Shown here: one piece after another, positions 9,149 through 19,133 of the stretch
How positions within the stretch are numbered: the stretch's first letter is position 1
Layout of the letters: each line of letters starts with the position of its first letter
Assembly (NCBI GenBank): GCA_963764825.1
Contig: CAVXUA010000008.1
Coordinates: forward strand, 124,001-188,000
DNA from: JAZGGS01 sp963764825
GTDB lineage: Bacteria; Bacteroidota; Ignavibacteria; Ignavibacteriales; Ignavibacteriaceae
Direction: 5' to 3'
Length of the DNA: 64,000 bases
Translations under genes and position numbers: made by a program
Notes under the pieces: model-generated
Seen by the model: the letters and a program-made list of their open reading frames with translations, nothing else
Told to the model about the DNA's origin: nothing
Databases searched by the model: none

Positions 9149-10273
9149 ATGAAAATTCTGCTCTTATCAAACCCCTCAAATCCTCATACAATAAAATGGG
9201 CTAATTCATTATATGAAAAGGGGATTGATATTTTTTTATTTGGATTAAATGAATTTAACCCACTTGAATATAATCGCGGAATTAAAATTGAATATTTACG
9301 GACACCTAAGAGAATATTAGAACAAACTGATGGTAACTTGCTAAAAATATATTACCTTACTGCAATTCCCAAAATCAAAAAAATAATCAAAACATTTAAA
9401 CCAAATCTTGTGCATTCCCATTATGCCACCAGTTATGGTTTGCTTGGAGCACTTAGCAAATCTCCTTTACTTTATATTACAGTTTGGGGAAGTGGAGATA
9501 TTTTTGAATTTCCTCGTAAAAACAAATTCTTTAGTAATTTGTATAAGTATATTCTTAGGAAAGCAGATATCATTACTACCTCTAGTGAGTTAATGAGGAA
9601 AGAAATTATTAATTATACTGATAAATTGATTCATAAAATACCGTTTGGTGTTGATACAGATGTGTTTAAACCAGCAAATGTAAGTTCACTATTTGATACT
9701 TCTGATATAGTTATTGGAAGCATTAAATCGTTAGAACCAACATATGGAATGGAATATCTTTTAAGGGCTTTTAAAATAGTTAAGGATAAACTTAACTCAT
9801 TCCCCTTAAAATTATTAGTTGTAGGTGGTGGTTCTTTATTCTCTTTCTTAAATAAACTGGCGAATGAACTTCAAATTCAGAATGATACAGTATTTATGGA
9901 TAGAATTGCTTACAAAGCCATTCCAAATTATCATAATATGATTGACATATCTGTCTTTCCATCTGTGATGGAATCATTTGGTGTTTCAGTTCTTGAAGCT
10001 TCAGCTTGTGAAAAACCAGTTATAGTATCAAATATAGGTGGGCATCCAGAAGTGGTGAAAGAAAATGAAACTGGTTTTATTGTTCCCACTAAAGATTCAG
10101 GGGCAATAGCCCTGGAATTAGAAAAATTAATTTTAAATCCTGTTTTAAGAAGAACCATTGGCAAAAACGGACGTAAATGGGTACAGGAGAAATATGAGTG
10201 GGGTAGTTGCGTTGTTGAGATGATAAAATTATATAAAGAATCAACTAAAAAAAATTATCACAGTATTAAATGA
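9149..10273 (+). CDS. Glycosyltransferase family 4 (GT-B)
   Basis: 374 aa GT-B enzyme. The N-terminal lobe begins MKILLLSNPSNPHTIKWANS, with HSHYATSYGLLG for acceptor contacts. The C-terminal nucleotide-sugar site is ESFGVSVLEASACEKPVI near residue 275. It transfers a sugar in surface-glycan or exopolysaccharide assembly; neither donor nor acceptor can be read. The next gene starts 4 bases before this one stops, so they are translationally coupled. First gene of a small three-gene glycan block placed directly after a tRNA gene. Confidence 0.85.
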   Translation: MKILLLSNPSNPHTIKWANSLYEKGIDIFLFGLNEFNPLEYNRGIKIEYLRTPKRILEQTDGNLLKIYYLTAIPKIKKIIKTFKPNLVHSHYATSYGLLGALSKSPLLYITVWGSGDIFEFPRKNKFFSNLYKYILRKADIITTSSELMRKEIINYTDKLIHKIPFGVDTDVFKPANVSSLFDTSDIVIGSIKSLEPTYGMEYLLRAFKIVKDKLNSFPLKLLVVGGGSLFSFLNKLANELQIQNDTVFMDRIAYKAIPNYHNMIDISVFPSVMESFGVSVLEASACEKPVIVSNIGGHPEVVKENETGFIVPTKDSGAIALELEKLILNPVLRRTIGKNGRKWVQEKYEWGSCVVEMIKLYKESTKKNYHSIK

Positions 10274-10865
10274 ATAAAGTACAAATAACAAATAAATTTT
10301 TAGTAAGAAAAGCAAATTCATCAGATGTTGAGAAAATTTGTTCGTTACATTTAAATGCGTTTAGTAAGCAACATTTTTCAGTCCATCTCCCGATTCCTGT
10401 TTTGACAAACTATATTTTTCAACTTATAAAGCATAACGATTATTGTTACGTAGTTCTTTCTAACAATGATCGCGTGATAGGTTATTCAATTGCAGGTGCC
10501 AATGTAGACGTAGCTCTAAATATTGTTTTTTCAAAACATAAGTTTCAAATATTCTTAACTATACTTAAAAACCCATCCTTCCTTTAGAGAAAATTGCAGA
10601 TTTCATTAATTTATATTTTAGACAGAATAAAGAATTAAATACTAGAATACTTGTTTTTATAATAGCAGTAGATAAAAATAGGAGAAGAGAAGGAATTGGA
10701 GAGGCGCTGTTGAAACAACTTGAGAAAGATTTAAGAATAAATAATGAATCCAGTTACAAAATCTTTGTTAGGAAGGATAATCCAAACATCAAGTTTCATT
10801 TAAAATTGTATTATCAAAAATTCACAGAAGACAAAAAAGTAATAGGCTTTATAAAGGAATTATAA
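10270..10865 (+). CDS. GNAT-family N-acetyltransferase, one frame break
   Basis: N-terminal part FLVRKANSSDVEKICSLHLNAF, then after a shift near 10585 the acetyl-CoA-binding motif A NRRREGIGEALLKQLEKDL (the R/Q-x-x-G-x-G/A loop). Joined length is about 198 aa. Embedded between two glycosyltransferases, it probably acetylates an amino-sugar or glycan intermediate, but this is inferred from position only. Confidence 0.7.
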
Positions 10866-10882
10866 TTACACAAAAGAATGAA

Positions 10883-11824
10883 ATGATTAGCGTAATTTGC
10901 CCGGTTTATAACGAAATTGATAAATTAGAATTGATTCTTGGTTTCTTTGTTTGTGCAAAACCTAAATCTAAAGAATTAATTATTGCGGATGGTGGCTCAA
11001 CTGATGGATCTATAGAAATTGTTCTTAAATGGAGCAAGTGTTATAATAACATTACTCTTGTAAGTAATCCTAAAAAATATGCCCCATTCGGTTTAAATCA
11101 AGCTATAAAGTTGAGTAAAGGAAATCCGATTATTCGATTAGATGGTCATTCGAATTATTCTCCGGATTATTTTGAAAAAATATTAGATACTTTTAATAAA
11201 TCAGGTGCTGATGTTGTAGGAGGACCAATGAACGGAGTTGGGAAAACACCTGTACAAAAAGCAATTGCGTATGCAACATCTACAATTTTTGGAATTGGTA
11301 ATAGTAAATTTCATAATATTAGTTTTGAAGGGTATTCGGACCATGTTTATTTAGGTGCTTGGCATAAAGAACTTTTTGAGGAGTTAGGATATTTCGATGA
11401 GAGACTAAAAGTAAATCATGACGAAGATTTTTCATATCGAGCACTGAACAAAGGGAAAAAGATTTTCATTAATTCAGAAATCAAATCGTATTATTTTCCA
11501 AGATCTACTTTTATTGACTTATTTAAGCAGTATTTCATGTATGGATTTGAAAAACCGATGGTTTCAAAGAATGTTATGAGTGAATTAAAGTTTAGGCATA
11601 TTATTCCCCCATTGTTTGCAATCTATATTCTATGTTTACCATTATACTTCGTATATCAGCTTTTATTTATTCCACTTCTCATCTATTTTTTATTAAATAT
11701 TTATTTTTCCTTGATAAAAAACCAACAAAGATTGAACGTAAAGCTTTTAACCTTAATTGTGTATCCTGTAATCCATCTGTCATATGGTATAGGTTATATT
11801 TTTGGGATAAGAAGTATTTTATAA
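10883..11824 (+). CDS. Membrane-associated glycosyltransferase family 2
   Basis: 313 aa. GT-A domain with ISVICPVYNEIDKLELILG, the ELIIADGGSTDGSIEI nucleotide-binding segment and a DGHS metal-site variant (IIRLDGHS) in place of DxD. KVNHDEDFSYRAL is the ED-type catalytic motif. Two or three hydrophobic segments at the C-terminus (residues about 230-310) anchor it in the inner membrane, as in ExoA-like enzymes. Starts 17 bases after the acetyltransferase. Confidence 0.85.
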   Translation: MISVICPVYNEIDKLELILGFFVCAKPKSKELIIADGGSTDGSIEIVLKWSKCYNNITLVSNPKKYAPFGLNQAIKLSKGNPIIRLDGHSNYSPDYFEKILDTFNKSGADVVGGPMNGVGKTPVQKAIAYATSTIFGIGNSKFHNISFEGYSDHVYLGAWHKELFEELGYFDERLKVNHDEDFSYRALNKGKKIFINSEIKSYYFPRSTFIDLFKQYFMYGFEKPMVSKNVMSELKFRHIIPPLFAIYILCLPLYFVYQLLFIPLLIYFLLNIYFSLIKNQQRLNVKLLTLIVYPVIHLSYGIGYIFGIRSIL

Positions 11825-11828
11825 ATAA

Positions 11829-11945
11829 TCACTCCAAACTTCTCTTAAATTAGTAAGAGCGCTAATTGTTAAGAGAATATTCGTTGCCTTGAGAATTAAA
11901 TCTAGTTGTAAAGATACACTATAATCCATTCACAGTTTGGAGTGA
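11829..11945. other. Nested inverted repeats: candidate structured RNA or small element
   Basis: Outer arms TCACTCCAAACT (11829-11840) and AGTTTGGAGTGA (11934-11945) are perfectly complementary. Inside the left side, TCTCTTAA (11841-11848) pairs with TTAAGAGA (11870-11877), and within that ATTAG pairs with CTAAT. Together they give an outer 12-bp closing stem and an inner 13-bp hairpin with a two-base bulge. No T-tract follows, so it is not a simple terminator. It sits between the GT2 gene and a convergent gene. Confidence 0.5.
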
Positions 11946-12021
11946 ATAGGGTGCATCCGAAGGGACTTATTAGGGGGAATCTTATCGTGGGCACAATGAA
12001 AAAAGTTAAAGGTCTGCCTTC

Positions 12022-12396
12022 TTACTTCTGTCCTAAATTAATGCTTGCCGGAAGATCAGCAACAGCAAAATTCTTATCGTAGTTTATTGTATTGCCTGCT
12101 AAATCAGTAAGATTAAAAACTTTTATGGTAAAAGTTTCCCACTCGTATATTTTTTCAATATACAGGACAACAGCAGTTTCATTCTCAACCAAACCAACCT
12201 TATAAATTTTAACCGGCACATTATCGTTGGCTAAAACTTCGTAATTATTTATGTCGAATATTCCATCTTTTGACATCGGCTCGGAGAATGTAACTAATAT
12301 CATATAAGCATCATCATCCGATTGTGCTAAAGAGGTTGGCATAACAAGAATGGAAAGTAAGATAAGTAGAATTATTATAACAACTTTTGTAGTCAT
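12022..12396 (-). CDS. Secreted Ig-like (SbsA/Big_5-type) protein, 124 aa
   Basis: Signal peptide TKVVIIILLILLSILVMPTSLAQ, then a single beta-sandwich. ILVTFSEPMSKDGIFDINNY is the family's 'act like a bacterial Ig-like, Big_5' strand pair, and VFNLTDLAGNTINYD is the typical 'D-x-A-G-N' ending. No lipobox and no sorting tail. Function unknown; such single domains usually belong to surface or extracellular proteins. Upstream of the two arylsulfotransferase-like genes only in map order, with its own leader. Confidence 0.6.
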   Translation of the reverse strand: MTTKVVIIILLILLSILVMPTSLAQSDDDAYMILVTFSEPMSKDGIFDINNYEVLANDNVPVKIYKVGLVENETAVVLYIEKIYEWETFTIKVFNLTDLAGNTINYDKNFAVADLPASINLGQK

Positions 12397-12734
12397 TTTA
12401 TTAACCCCTAAGGTTTCCCTTTATTTCTATTTGTAAATGGATAAATAGATGTTTTGTAATAAAAAATAAAATAGTATATGTTACCCAATTTCAATAGATG
12501 TGCCTAAAAAAAGTATGGAATTAGGCTTTTAAAGGCATATCCAGACCAGTTTATTTTCTCAAACTTAGATAATAATTATTAGTTGTTGCGGAATAAGACA
12601 TTTAATGAACTGGCGGTAGTTTCCGTTCGGGGGGTATTTGAAGATTCTAATTGCATTGGGAGTGCTTTCAAGTTAATTGGTAGGCACGCTTCATCGACAA
12701 TCCACAAATCGGAATTTCAACATAAATGATTCAG
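12397..12734. other. Intergenic, no gene seen
   Basis: About 340 bases between two minus-strand genes. A weak stem GCCTAA/TTAGGC with a 13-base loop followed by TTTT lies near 12505-12536. I see no ORF with coding character. Confidence 0.5.
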
Positions 12735-14453
12735 TCATTTAAGCATCAACATCTTTTTTGTTTGAATATAACTTCCTGCAATCAAACGATAAAAGTAAAC
12801 TCCGCTTGGAAGGTTGGTAACATTGAACTCAACCTCATAACTTCCTGCAGGTTTTTCTTTACTTACTAAAGTTGCAATTTCATTCCCAAGAATGTCATAA
12901 ACCTTCAAACTTACAAATCCAATTTCTGATATTTGAAATTTAATATTCGTAGATGGGTTAAATGGATTGGGGTAATTTTGTGAAAGCGAATAACTATATG
13001 CTTCTGTTAATTCTTCATCCACAGAAACAGGGTGCGTTGCTCCTTCAACAAATACTTGTCGGGCAAGGAGCAATGTATCTGTAACAGATCTGAAATTTAT
13101 TTTATCGGTAAAGATTCCGCTTTCAATCGGCTCAAATACTATTGTTGCTTCTACAAAGTCGTGTGGAGCAATCTCTATTGGAAGAATTTCATCAACATAA
13201 AATGAAGAATCCCTGTTAAATATTTCGTTAATAAATACAATATCATCTTTCCTGTTATATAGTTTTACATCAATGCTGAAAGACTGTCCAACAGGTACGA
13301 TCCCAAACTCCAGCGAATCGAATTGAGGTGAAAAAAGATTTGTTTTCCATGGAAATTTATATGCACGGTATTGGTGAACATAGTTATCAAACCTTGCTTC
13401 ATATACAGTAGAATCTTCAAGACTAATTTCAGAAACAAGTGGATTTGATATGTCATCCCAGCTTATAAAAATATTCCCATTTGATAATTCCTGCACACCG
13501 CCTCTCGATTGAGAAAAAATTGTACTATTACGCGAATACCGTCTTATAAGTGTTGCCGTAAAATTCTGTTCATCAATTTCATATTCAACATAACTCGAGT
13601 ATTGAGGAATGAGCATATGTCCATTATCAAATAGTGCAAGATTGCCGTTTGAAAGTACTCTTGCATCGTGCTGTCTTCCAAAGCCACGGATATCGTTAAT
13701 AAACTGGAACTGGTTTCTGTCTCCACCAAGCCGCCAAATTATTTCACCGGTTTGCCTGCTTATTTTGGTAATCTCATTAAAATTTCTTGTTGAGATAATT
13801 AAATTACCATCAGGATCGATCTCTATTGAATTACAATGTGTCCAGTCGATTGTATGATTGGTTAGGTTAATAGATTCATCAACATCAAGAATATCGTAAT
13901 GATCAAACGAGTGCCATCTCCATAGTTCGTTGTCATCGGCATCCATATGGTGGATAGTATGAGCTATAAGAATTGCAGCTGTATCTCCGCCGGAAACATA
14001 CTGGCTCATATCAATTGTAATATGATCTCTTCCAAATACGTAATACGATCCATCTCCCATCACTTGCAAATCGTGAATATCCAAAGCAAAGCCCACTGGA
14101 GTTATGTACTGCTTATTTCTAATACCAGAGTTATCCATTCCATAACTGTAAACTGAGTAGATGTTATAAGATAATTTACCATTTGGTTGTAGTTTAAAAT
14201 CAAAAACATTTCCACCCGTAACCTTTTTATAGAACAGGGGAACCAAATCATTATCCAAAATTATTAGATGACCAGATCCGGAAGTTGTAGGACCTAAAAA
14301 GAGATGCTCTGGTGAAGGATTCTTATTAACGGTAACAGTAAGGCTTGGGTATATGAGCTTAAAGTTTTCGCTCTCATCTCTTCCAGCAGTTTGCGCCAAA
14401 GCAGTATAAAGAGAAAAACTGAATAAAATTAGTAATAGATTTTTTTTATTCAT
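12735..14453 (-). CDS. Secreted arylsulfotransferase-like protein with T9SS sorting domain
   Basis: 572 aa. Signal peptide MNKKNLLLILFSFSLYTALAQ. Beta-propeller of the arylsulfotransferase family: HDLQVMGDGSYYVFGRDH, THCNSIEIDPDGNLIISTRN, ISRQTGEIIWRLGGDRNQF and GRQHDARVLSNGNLALFDNG. An Ig-like linker follows, then the last 83 residues start at QNYPNPFNPSTNIKF and end TKKMLMLK, a T9SS type-A sorting domain for export across the outer membrane. The enzyme activity of this clade is not established; sulfate transfer between phenolic compounds is the family function. Confidence 0.8.
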   Translation of the reverse strand: MNKKNLLLILFSFSLYTALAQTAGRDESENFKLIYPSLTVTVNKNPSPEHLFLGPTTSGSGHLIILDNDLVPLFYKKVTGGNVFDFKLQPNGKLSYNIYSVYSYGMDNSGIRNKQYITPVGFALDIHDLQVMGDGSYYVFGRDHITIDMSQYVSGGDTAAILIAHTIHHMDADDNELWRWHSFDHYDILDVDESINLTNHTIDWTHCNSIEIDPDGNLIISTRNFNEITKISRQTGEIIWRLGGDRNQFQFINDIRGFGRQHDARVLSNGNLALFDNGHMLIPQYSSYVEYEIDEQNFTATLIRRYSRNSTIFSQSRGGVQELSNGNIFISWDDISNPLVSEISLEDSTVYEARFDNYVHQYRAYKFPWKTNLFSPQFDSLEFGIVPVGQSFSIDVKLYNRKDDIVFINEIFNRDSSFYVDEILPIEIAPHDFVEATIVFEPIESGIFTDKINFRSVTDTLLLARQVFVEGATHPVSVDEELTEAYSYSLSQNYPNPFNPSTNIKFQISEIGFVSLKVYDILGNEIATLVSKEKPAGSYEVEFNVTNLPSGVYFYRLIAGSYIQTKKMLMLK

Positions 14454-14524
14454 AGTCTTATTTCATATAGATTAAATTACAACCTGCAAATCTCTGTCAT
14501 TCATTTGCCTTAAGATTCCACTCT

Positions 14525-14556
14525 AAAAAAATCCCCTCTTTAAAGAGGGGATTTTT
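14525..14556 (-). terminator. Perfect-palindrome terminator after the 954-aa gene
   Basis: ATCCCCTCTTT is followed directly by AAAGAGGGGAT with A and T tracts on both sides. It lies 28 bases beyond the stop of the minus-strand gene. The symmetry would let it act in either direction. Confidence 0.85.
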
Positions 14557-14583
14557 AAATTTAATGAATCATAATCGATTAAG

Positions 14584-17448
14584 CTATTTGAGCAATATCA
14601 TCTTCCTCACTGATTTAAATGGACTGGATCCATCTGTCGGAACCGCTTCCATAGAATAGAAGTAAATTCCCGAAGCAACATTACTAGCATTCCAATCTAC
14701 CTGGTAACTACCAGCACTTTGAGTTAAATTAACAAGTTCTGCAATATTCTCACCAATCGAATTGTATATTTTTACTGTAACGTAACTTTGAAACGGTACT
14801 GAATATCTGATTGTAGTACTTGGGTTAAATGGATTTGGATAATTTTGTTCCAGTCGAAAATCGGTCGCTATTTCCTCAATTTCTTGAACCCCTACAGGAA
14901 CATAAATGATTGTAAAATTACCGGAACTCATATCCACGAATGATCCATCAAGTGTTGAGACTTTAACTTTATAATCAGATCCATCCGGTAGACTATCAAG
15001 TGCCAACCATTTATATCCACCTGTTATTGAGAACATACTATCAACAATTATGCTGTGGAAAGTACTGTTTTTGTAAAGTTCAATTTTAACACTATCCACA
15101 AGGTTATGATCCCATTGGATTGCCATTGATGTATCGGTTTTCCATACTTCTCCGCCGTCTGGAAAAACAAGATCTAGGTATGGAGCCGTTGCTTTGAATG
15201 TCCATTCATCAGACCAACCACCCCAGCCTGCGAGGTTTTTAGATTTTACACGCCAGAAGTAATCTTGCTCCTGTAGCAGAGTACTCAATGTATAAGTTAG
15301 TGATGTTAAATTAGAATCATCAACAACGGGACTTGTAAAATTCTGATCAGTTGAGACTTGCAAATAAAACTTATCAGCAAAGCCGGTCGGAGACCATTCT
15401 AATTCCAAGGGATCATCCTGGTTAACAAGCTGGTTGTTTAAAGGAGAAACAAGACCGGGAATAGTTGGTACTACCGGTACGTCAGGGTAACCAAAAATGA
15501 ATTCACCAGCATAGCCAACACCTGAAACTTTAAGCTCATTTGTGCCGGGTAAATAAGATGTTGACAATGGTTTGAAAACTCCTGAATTGATAGTCGATCT
15601 GTGGTAAACAATTGTATTTGCAGGATCAATTATCTGCGGTATCTGATCGACTTTAAACCAAACATCGATGTTTAATGAATCGGTGCTAAAAGCTTCAATT
15701 GTAATACTTGCAGGATAAACTAATGGTGCACGGTCTTCAAAAGACGGGTTAATCGGAGAATATTCAAACCTCTTCACAACTATTTGATTATAAAAGCCTT
15801 CAATGTAATTGAATTTAATTGTTGTTCCAGTTGTATCGGTCGAGTTATTGAATATATAAGTATTACCTGGTAAAACTTCCTGTATAGTTACTGATGCCGT
15901 TGGTAACCCACTTGCCCAGGGAAATTTTAACGCCCTGAAAGATCTATGTCCCGGAGGCATTGAAAATTCAAGAGCAATATTATTATCAGGATGAACCTCT
16001 GTGAACAATGGTGTGCCACTTAGACTAGCAGATCCCCAACCTATTATAGTAGTACCATTTGCTAATCTCTGCATAGAACCATTTGCGCCAGCAAAGAAAT
16101 CAGGTGAGTGACGAAATTCCCAAACTAGTGTTGCTGTTTTATTCTGTTCATCCAGTTTATATTCTACTCCACGGGAATATGGGGGTGAATGCTGGGTACC
16201 ATTATCGAACAAAGTTATATTTCCATTTGGCAGCACCCTTATGTCGTGCTGATATGAAAAATAGTTTGGAGCATTAGAAGAATGTTCATTAATATAAGTA
16301 AACTGGTCTCGTTTGCCACCCAGTATCCAATTAACATTTCCTGTCTGCCTACTTATACTTGGAATACTTGAAGTATGCCTGATCGAATAAAGGATGTTCC
16401 CATTTGCATCTAAAGCCAATGCGTTTGCATGGGTTAAATCGACTATAGGAGTAGTAAGGTTTACATATGAATCCGATATTGGAAGATAATCCCAGGATCT
16501 CCATTGAAAAACAACATTTTTAGATTCATCAAGTTCCTGTATAACATTACCAACGACGATAGCATTTGGATCTCCACCATACGGGCTCATATCAACCGGC
16601 TGAGGATCAGTTGCGTGTAAAATAGCATGTCCATTTGGCAGTAAAATAAAATCGGACGGGTGTGTAATATATCCATTGCCGCATTGAAATGTATCGACAG
16701 GTGCTAAAGTAGTATCCATCACAATGAATCTCCCAACTGGAACCCCAGGACTAACTGCTATAATTTGTCCGTATGAAAGTTTGCCGTTAGGAAGAACTGT
16801 AAAGCCTATACCAAATAAACCATCTACCTCTTTATAATTTACAACACTGCCGTCGTTATTTAATATCATTAAATAATTACCGGTATTGAATGTTCCTGAG
16901 AGATTAGCTAAGAACATTTTTCCATCGGAAGGATTATTCGAAGTATCGACAGTTATTGTGGGAAAATTTGCAGGTAGTGTATCAGGTTCCAGAGGATAAT
17001 TTTGAGGATTTGTTATCTGATATTCATCTGTTAAATATTCATGCAGTTTTAGTCTTTCTACTAGTGGAGTTACTTTAAATGAAAAATGCAAATGCGGCAG
17101 CACATTATCAGTAATAGTTCTTATTCCTTGAGTTAATGTCACATGAACAGTCTCATCCGGTTGAAATTTTGCAAATGGTTTGAAGATAACTGTTTTACCT
17201 TCAGTTGACAGAATTAGTTCACCAGATACCAAGCCGCTTTTATCACCAACTACTCTAATTAAATTAGGCATTTCCAAACTTGAACCATTTATCAAATCAC
17301 CATGCCTGATTATTATAGTTGATTCTCTTGAATTTAATTCTGAGCCAGGCATTGGTGATATAAATTGATAGGATTCTTGTTGAGCGACTAACCCTGCGGA
17401 TGTAACTAGAAATGTGGCTAGAATAATAAATAATTTTAAGTTTTTCAT
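14584..17448 (-). CDS. Large secreted arylsulfotransferase-like protein with FN3-type domains and T9SS sorting domain
   Basis: 954 aa. Signal peptide (MKNLKLFIILATFLVTSAG), an N-terminal Ig-like domain (residues about 30-125), an arylsulfotransferase propeller (about 150-520; THANALALDANGNILYSIRH, RQTGNVNWILGGKRDQF, YQHDIRVLPNGNITLFDNG), a fibronectin-III-like domain (SPLNNQLVNQDDPLELEWSP onwards), another beta domain, and a C-terminal T9SS sorting domain from QNYPNPFNPSTTIRY to RKMILLK. Same propeller as the neighbour at 12735 but with extra domains, so a likely old duplication with divergence. Confidence 0.8.
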   Translation of the reverse strand: MKNLKLFIILATFLVTSAGLVAQQESYQFISPMPGSELNSRESTIIIRHGDLINGSSLEMPNLIRVVGDKSGLVSGELILSTEGKTVIFKPFAKFQPDETVHVTLTQGIRTITDNVLPHLHFSFKVTPLVERLKLHEYLTDEYQITNPQNYPLEPDTLPANFPTITVDTSNNPSDGKMFLANLSGTFNTGNYLMILNNDGSVVNYKEVDGLFGIGFTVLPNGKLSYGQIIAVSPGVPVGRFIVMDTTLAPVDTFQCGNGYITHPSDFILLPNGHAILHATDPQPVDMSPYGGDPNAIVVGNVIQELDESKNVVFQWRSWDYLPISDSYVNLTTPIVDLTHANALALDANGNILYSIRHTSSIPSISRQTGNVNWILGGKRDQFTYINEHSSNAPNYFSYQHDIRVLPNGNITLFDNGTQHSPPYSRGVEYKLDEQNKTATLVWEFRHSPDFFAGANGSMQRLANGTTIIGWGSASLSGTPLFTEVHPDNNIALEFSMPPGHRSFRALKFPWASGLPTASVTIQEVLPGNTYIFNNSTDTTGTTIKFNYIEGFYNQIVVKRFEYSPINPSFEDRAPLVYPASITIEAFSTDSLNIDVWFKVDQIPQIIDPANTIVYHRSTINSGVFKPLSTSYLPGTNELKVSGVGYAGEFIFGYPDVPVVPTIPGLVSPLNNQLVNQDDPLELEWSPTGFADKFYLQVSTDQNFTSPVVDDSNLTSLTYTLSTLLQEQDYFWRVKSKNLAGWGGWSDEWTFKATAPYLDLVFPDGGEVWKTDTSMAIQWDHNLVDSVKIELYKNSTFHSIIVDSMFSITGGYKWLALDSLPDGSDYKVKVSTLDGSFVDMSSGNFTIIYVPVGVQEIEEIATDFRLEQNYPNPFNPSTTIRYSVPFQSYVTVKIYNSIGENIAELVNLTQSAGSYQVDWNASNVASGIYFYSMEAVPTDGSSPFKSVRKMILLK

Positions 17449-17756
17449 ACAGCACCCATTAATTTTTTCTATAATTATATTGCCTTATGGATCAATCAAA
17501 AATAGTTCAAGAGATAAGGATTTACTAGCTATAATTTATTGATTATTTTATTTACATGCGTTAGTATTTGATGGTGTAAAAAAAGTAATCTTATGAGATT
17601 ATCATTCAGCAAGCTAAAATGTAGCAAATCTGATAAATTTCATTTAAGAGTAATAAATTAACAGTAGCAATCCCATTGATAAGTTACACCGCGAAATGAT
17701 GTAAGCTTTCTTATTGGAGTGTTAAATAGCAATTATTTATTTATGTTTGATTTGTT
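17449..17756. other. Divergent intergenic region
   Basis: About 310 bases between the divergent arylsulfotransferase-like and sigma-54 activator genes, so promoters for both should lie here. A small inverted repeat, TAATCT-TATG-AGATTA (17585-17600), is the only clear symmetry. No -24/-12 element and no ORF of note. Confidence 0.5.
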
Positions 17757-19081
17757 ATGTCTGAAAAAGAAATAGTGCACGATGAAATTCTCGATTCGAT
17801 CGGAGAAGGCTTATTTACGGTAAATAAAGATTTCAGGATAAACTTTTTTAACCGTGCTGCTGAGAATATAACAGGATACACCAGGGACGAAGTACTTGGT
17901 AAATTTTGTAAACATATTTTAAAATGTGAACTCTGCCATTCAAAATGTCCTATTGGACTTATCCTGGAAACAGGCAACAACTTATACGATTACAGAACCA
18001 GCATAGAAATTAGAAACGGCTTTAAAAAACCGATCAAATTAAATGCTGCTATCCTTAGAGATAGTAATTCAGAGCCAACAGGGGGCGTAATTTCTTTTAG
18101 AGACCTTTCTGAACTTGAAGCAATAAAAAAAGACCGCAAAGTTATATCCAGCTATTATGGAATAATAGGTCACGCCAAATCCATGCAGGAAATCTTTGAA
18201 TTGATCAATGAAATTTCTGATTCTAATGCAACTGTACTTATCCAGGGTGAATCCGGAACCGGAAAAGAAATGGTTGCAAACGCCATCCAGATTACCAACA
18301 AAAGGAAAGAGAAGCCCTTTGTAAAGATAAATTGTTCTGTCTTCCCTGAAAATCTTTTAGTAAGTGAATTGTTTGGACATATTAAAGGAGCTTTTACAGA
18401 TGCATTAAATGATAGACCCGGAAGGTTCGAATTTGCTAACGGCGGAACAATATTTTTAGATGAAATTGCAGAGATGCCTTTCCATACTCAAATACAACTA
18501 CTTCGTGTTTTGCAGGAAGGTACTTTTGAGCGAGTTGGTGAATCGATAACCCGTAAAGCAGATGTGAGGATTATTGCAGCTACAAATGTAGATGTAGAAG
18601 AAGCTCTAAAAAAAGGAAAGCTCAGAGAAGATTTATTTTACAGGTTAAATGTTATTCCTATTACTGTTCCTCCTTTAAGAGAGCGGTTGGAAGATATGCC
18701 TTACCTGGTTAAGCACTTTGTAGAAGAATATTCAAAATTATACAACAAACAATTACTGATGTTTCGGATGATGTCCTGAATATTTTAATGGAACATCCAT
18801 GGCCCGGTAATGTGAGGGAACTTGAAAATGTTATAGAATATGCAGTTGTTAGAACAAAAGCTGGTAACACTATTCACGATAAAAATCTTCCTTCTTCAAT
18901 TAAGTCAACTGTAGATGTAAAATCGAAAAAAGCTATTAAAGAATTTAAAAGAGAAAATCCAACCGAATTGGTTCAACTTCTGGAAAAGCATCACTGGAAT
19001 AAATCAAAAGTTGCTAAAGAGCTTGGTATCGGCAGAACCACCTTGTGGAGGATACTGAAAAACCTACCTAATGAAAATTGA
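17757..19081 (+). CDS. Sigma-54-dependent activator with Cys-rich PAS sensor (NtrC/Fis type), one frame break
   Basis: N-terminal PAS domain (residues 8-125) with four cysteines C51, C57, C60 and C64 in KFCKHILKCELCHSKCPIG, then an AAA+ domain with Walker A GESGTGKE near 164, loop 1 KGAFTDAL, and Walker B GGTIFLDEIAEM. It continues in another frame after about 18752 with EHPWPGNVRELENVIEYAV and a Fis-type helix-turn-helix (WNKSKVAKELGIGRTTLWRI). Loop 1 reads GAFTDA instead of GAFTGA. The cysteines suggest an Fe-S, heme or thiol redox sensor. A consensus sigma-54 promoter lies 157 bases downstream, so the following genes are the likely target. Confidence 0.85.
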
Positions 19082-19084
19082 GCA

Positions 19085-19110
19085 CTGTTTCACTTAAATA
19101 AGTTGAACAG
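19085..19110. promoter_or_regulatory. Imperfect inverted repeat after activator stop
   Basis: CTGTTTCACTTA and TAAGTTGAACAG match as inverted arms at 10 of 12 positions around two bases. No T-tract follows. It may be a second activator site or a weak transcript end. Confidence 0.35.
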
Positions 19111-19133
19111 TTTGTTTCAGAAAGCATAATCCC

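Noticed and set aside
8953..12021. tRNA-associated genomic island with integrase
   Set aside because: The tRNA is followed by glycan genes, but no integrase, no tRNA 3'-end repeat and no change in base composition were seen.
12631..12734. Possible further T9SS tail relic near 12.65-12.73 kb
   Set aside because: The encoded peptides (VEIPICGLSMKR) do not follow the ETKKMVLLK pattern closely enough.
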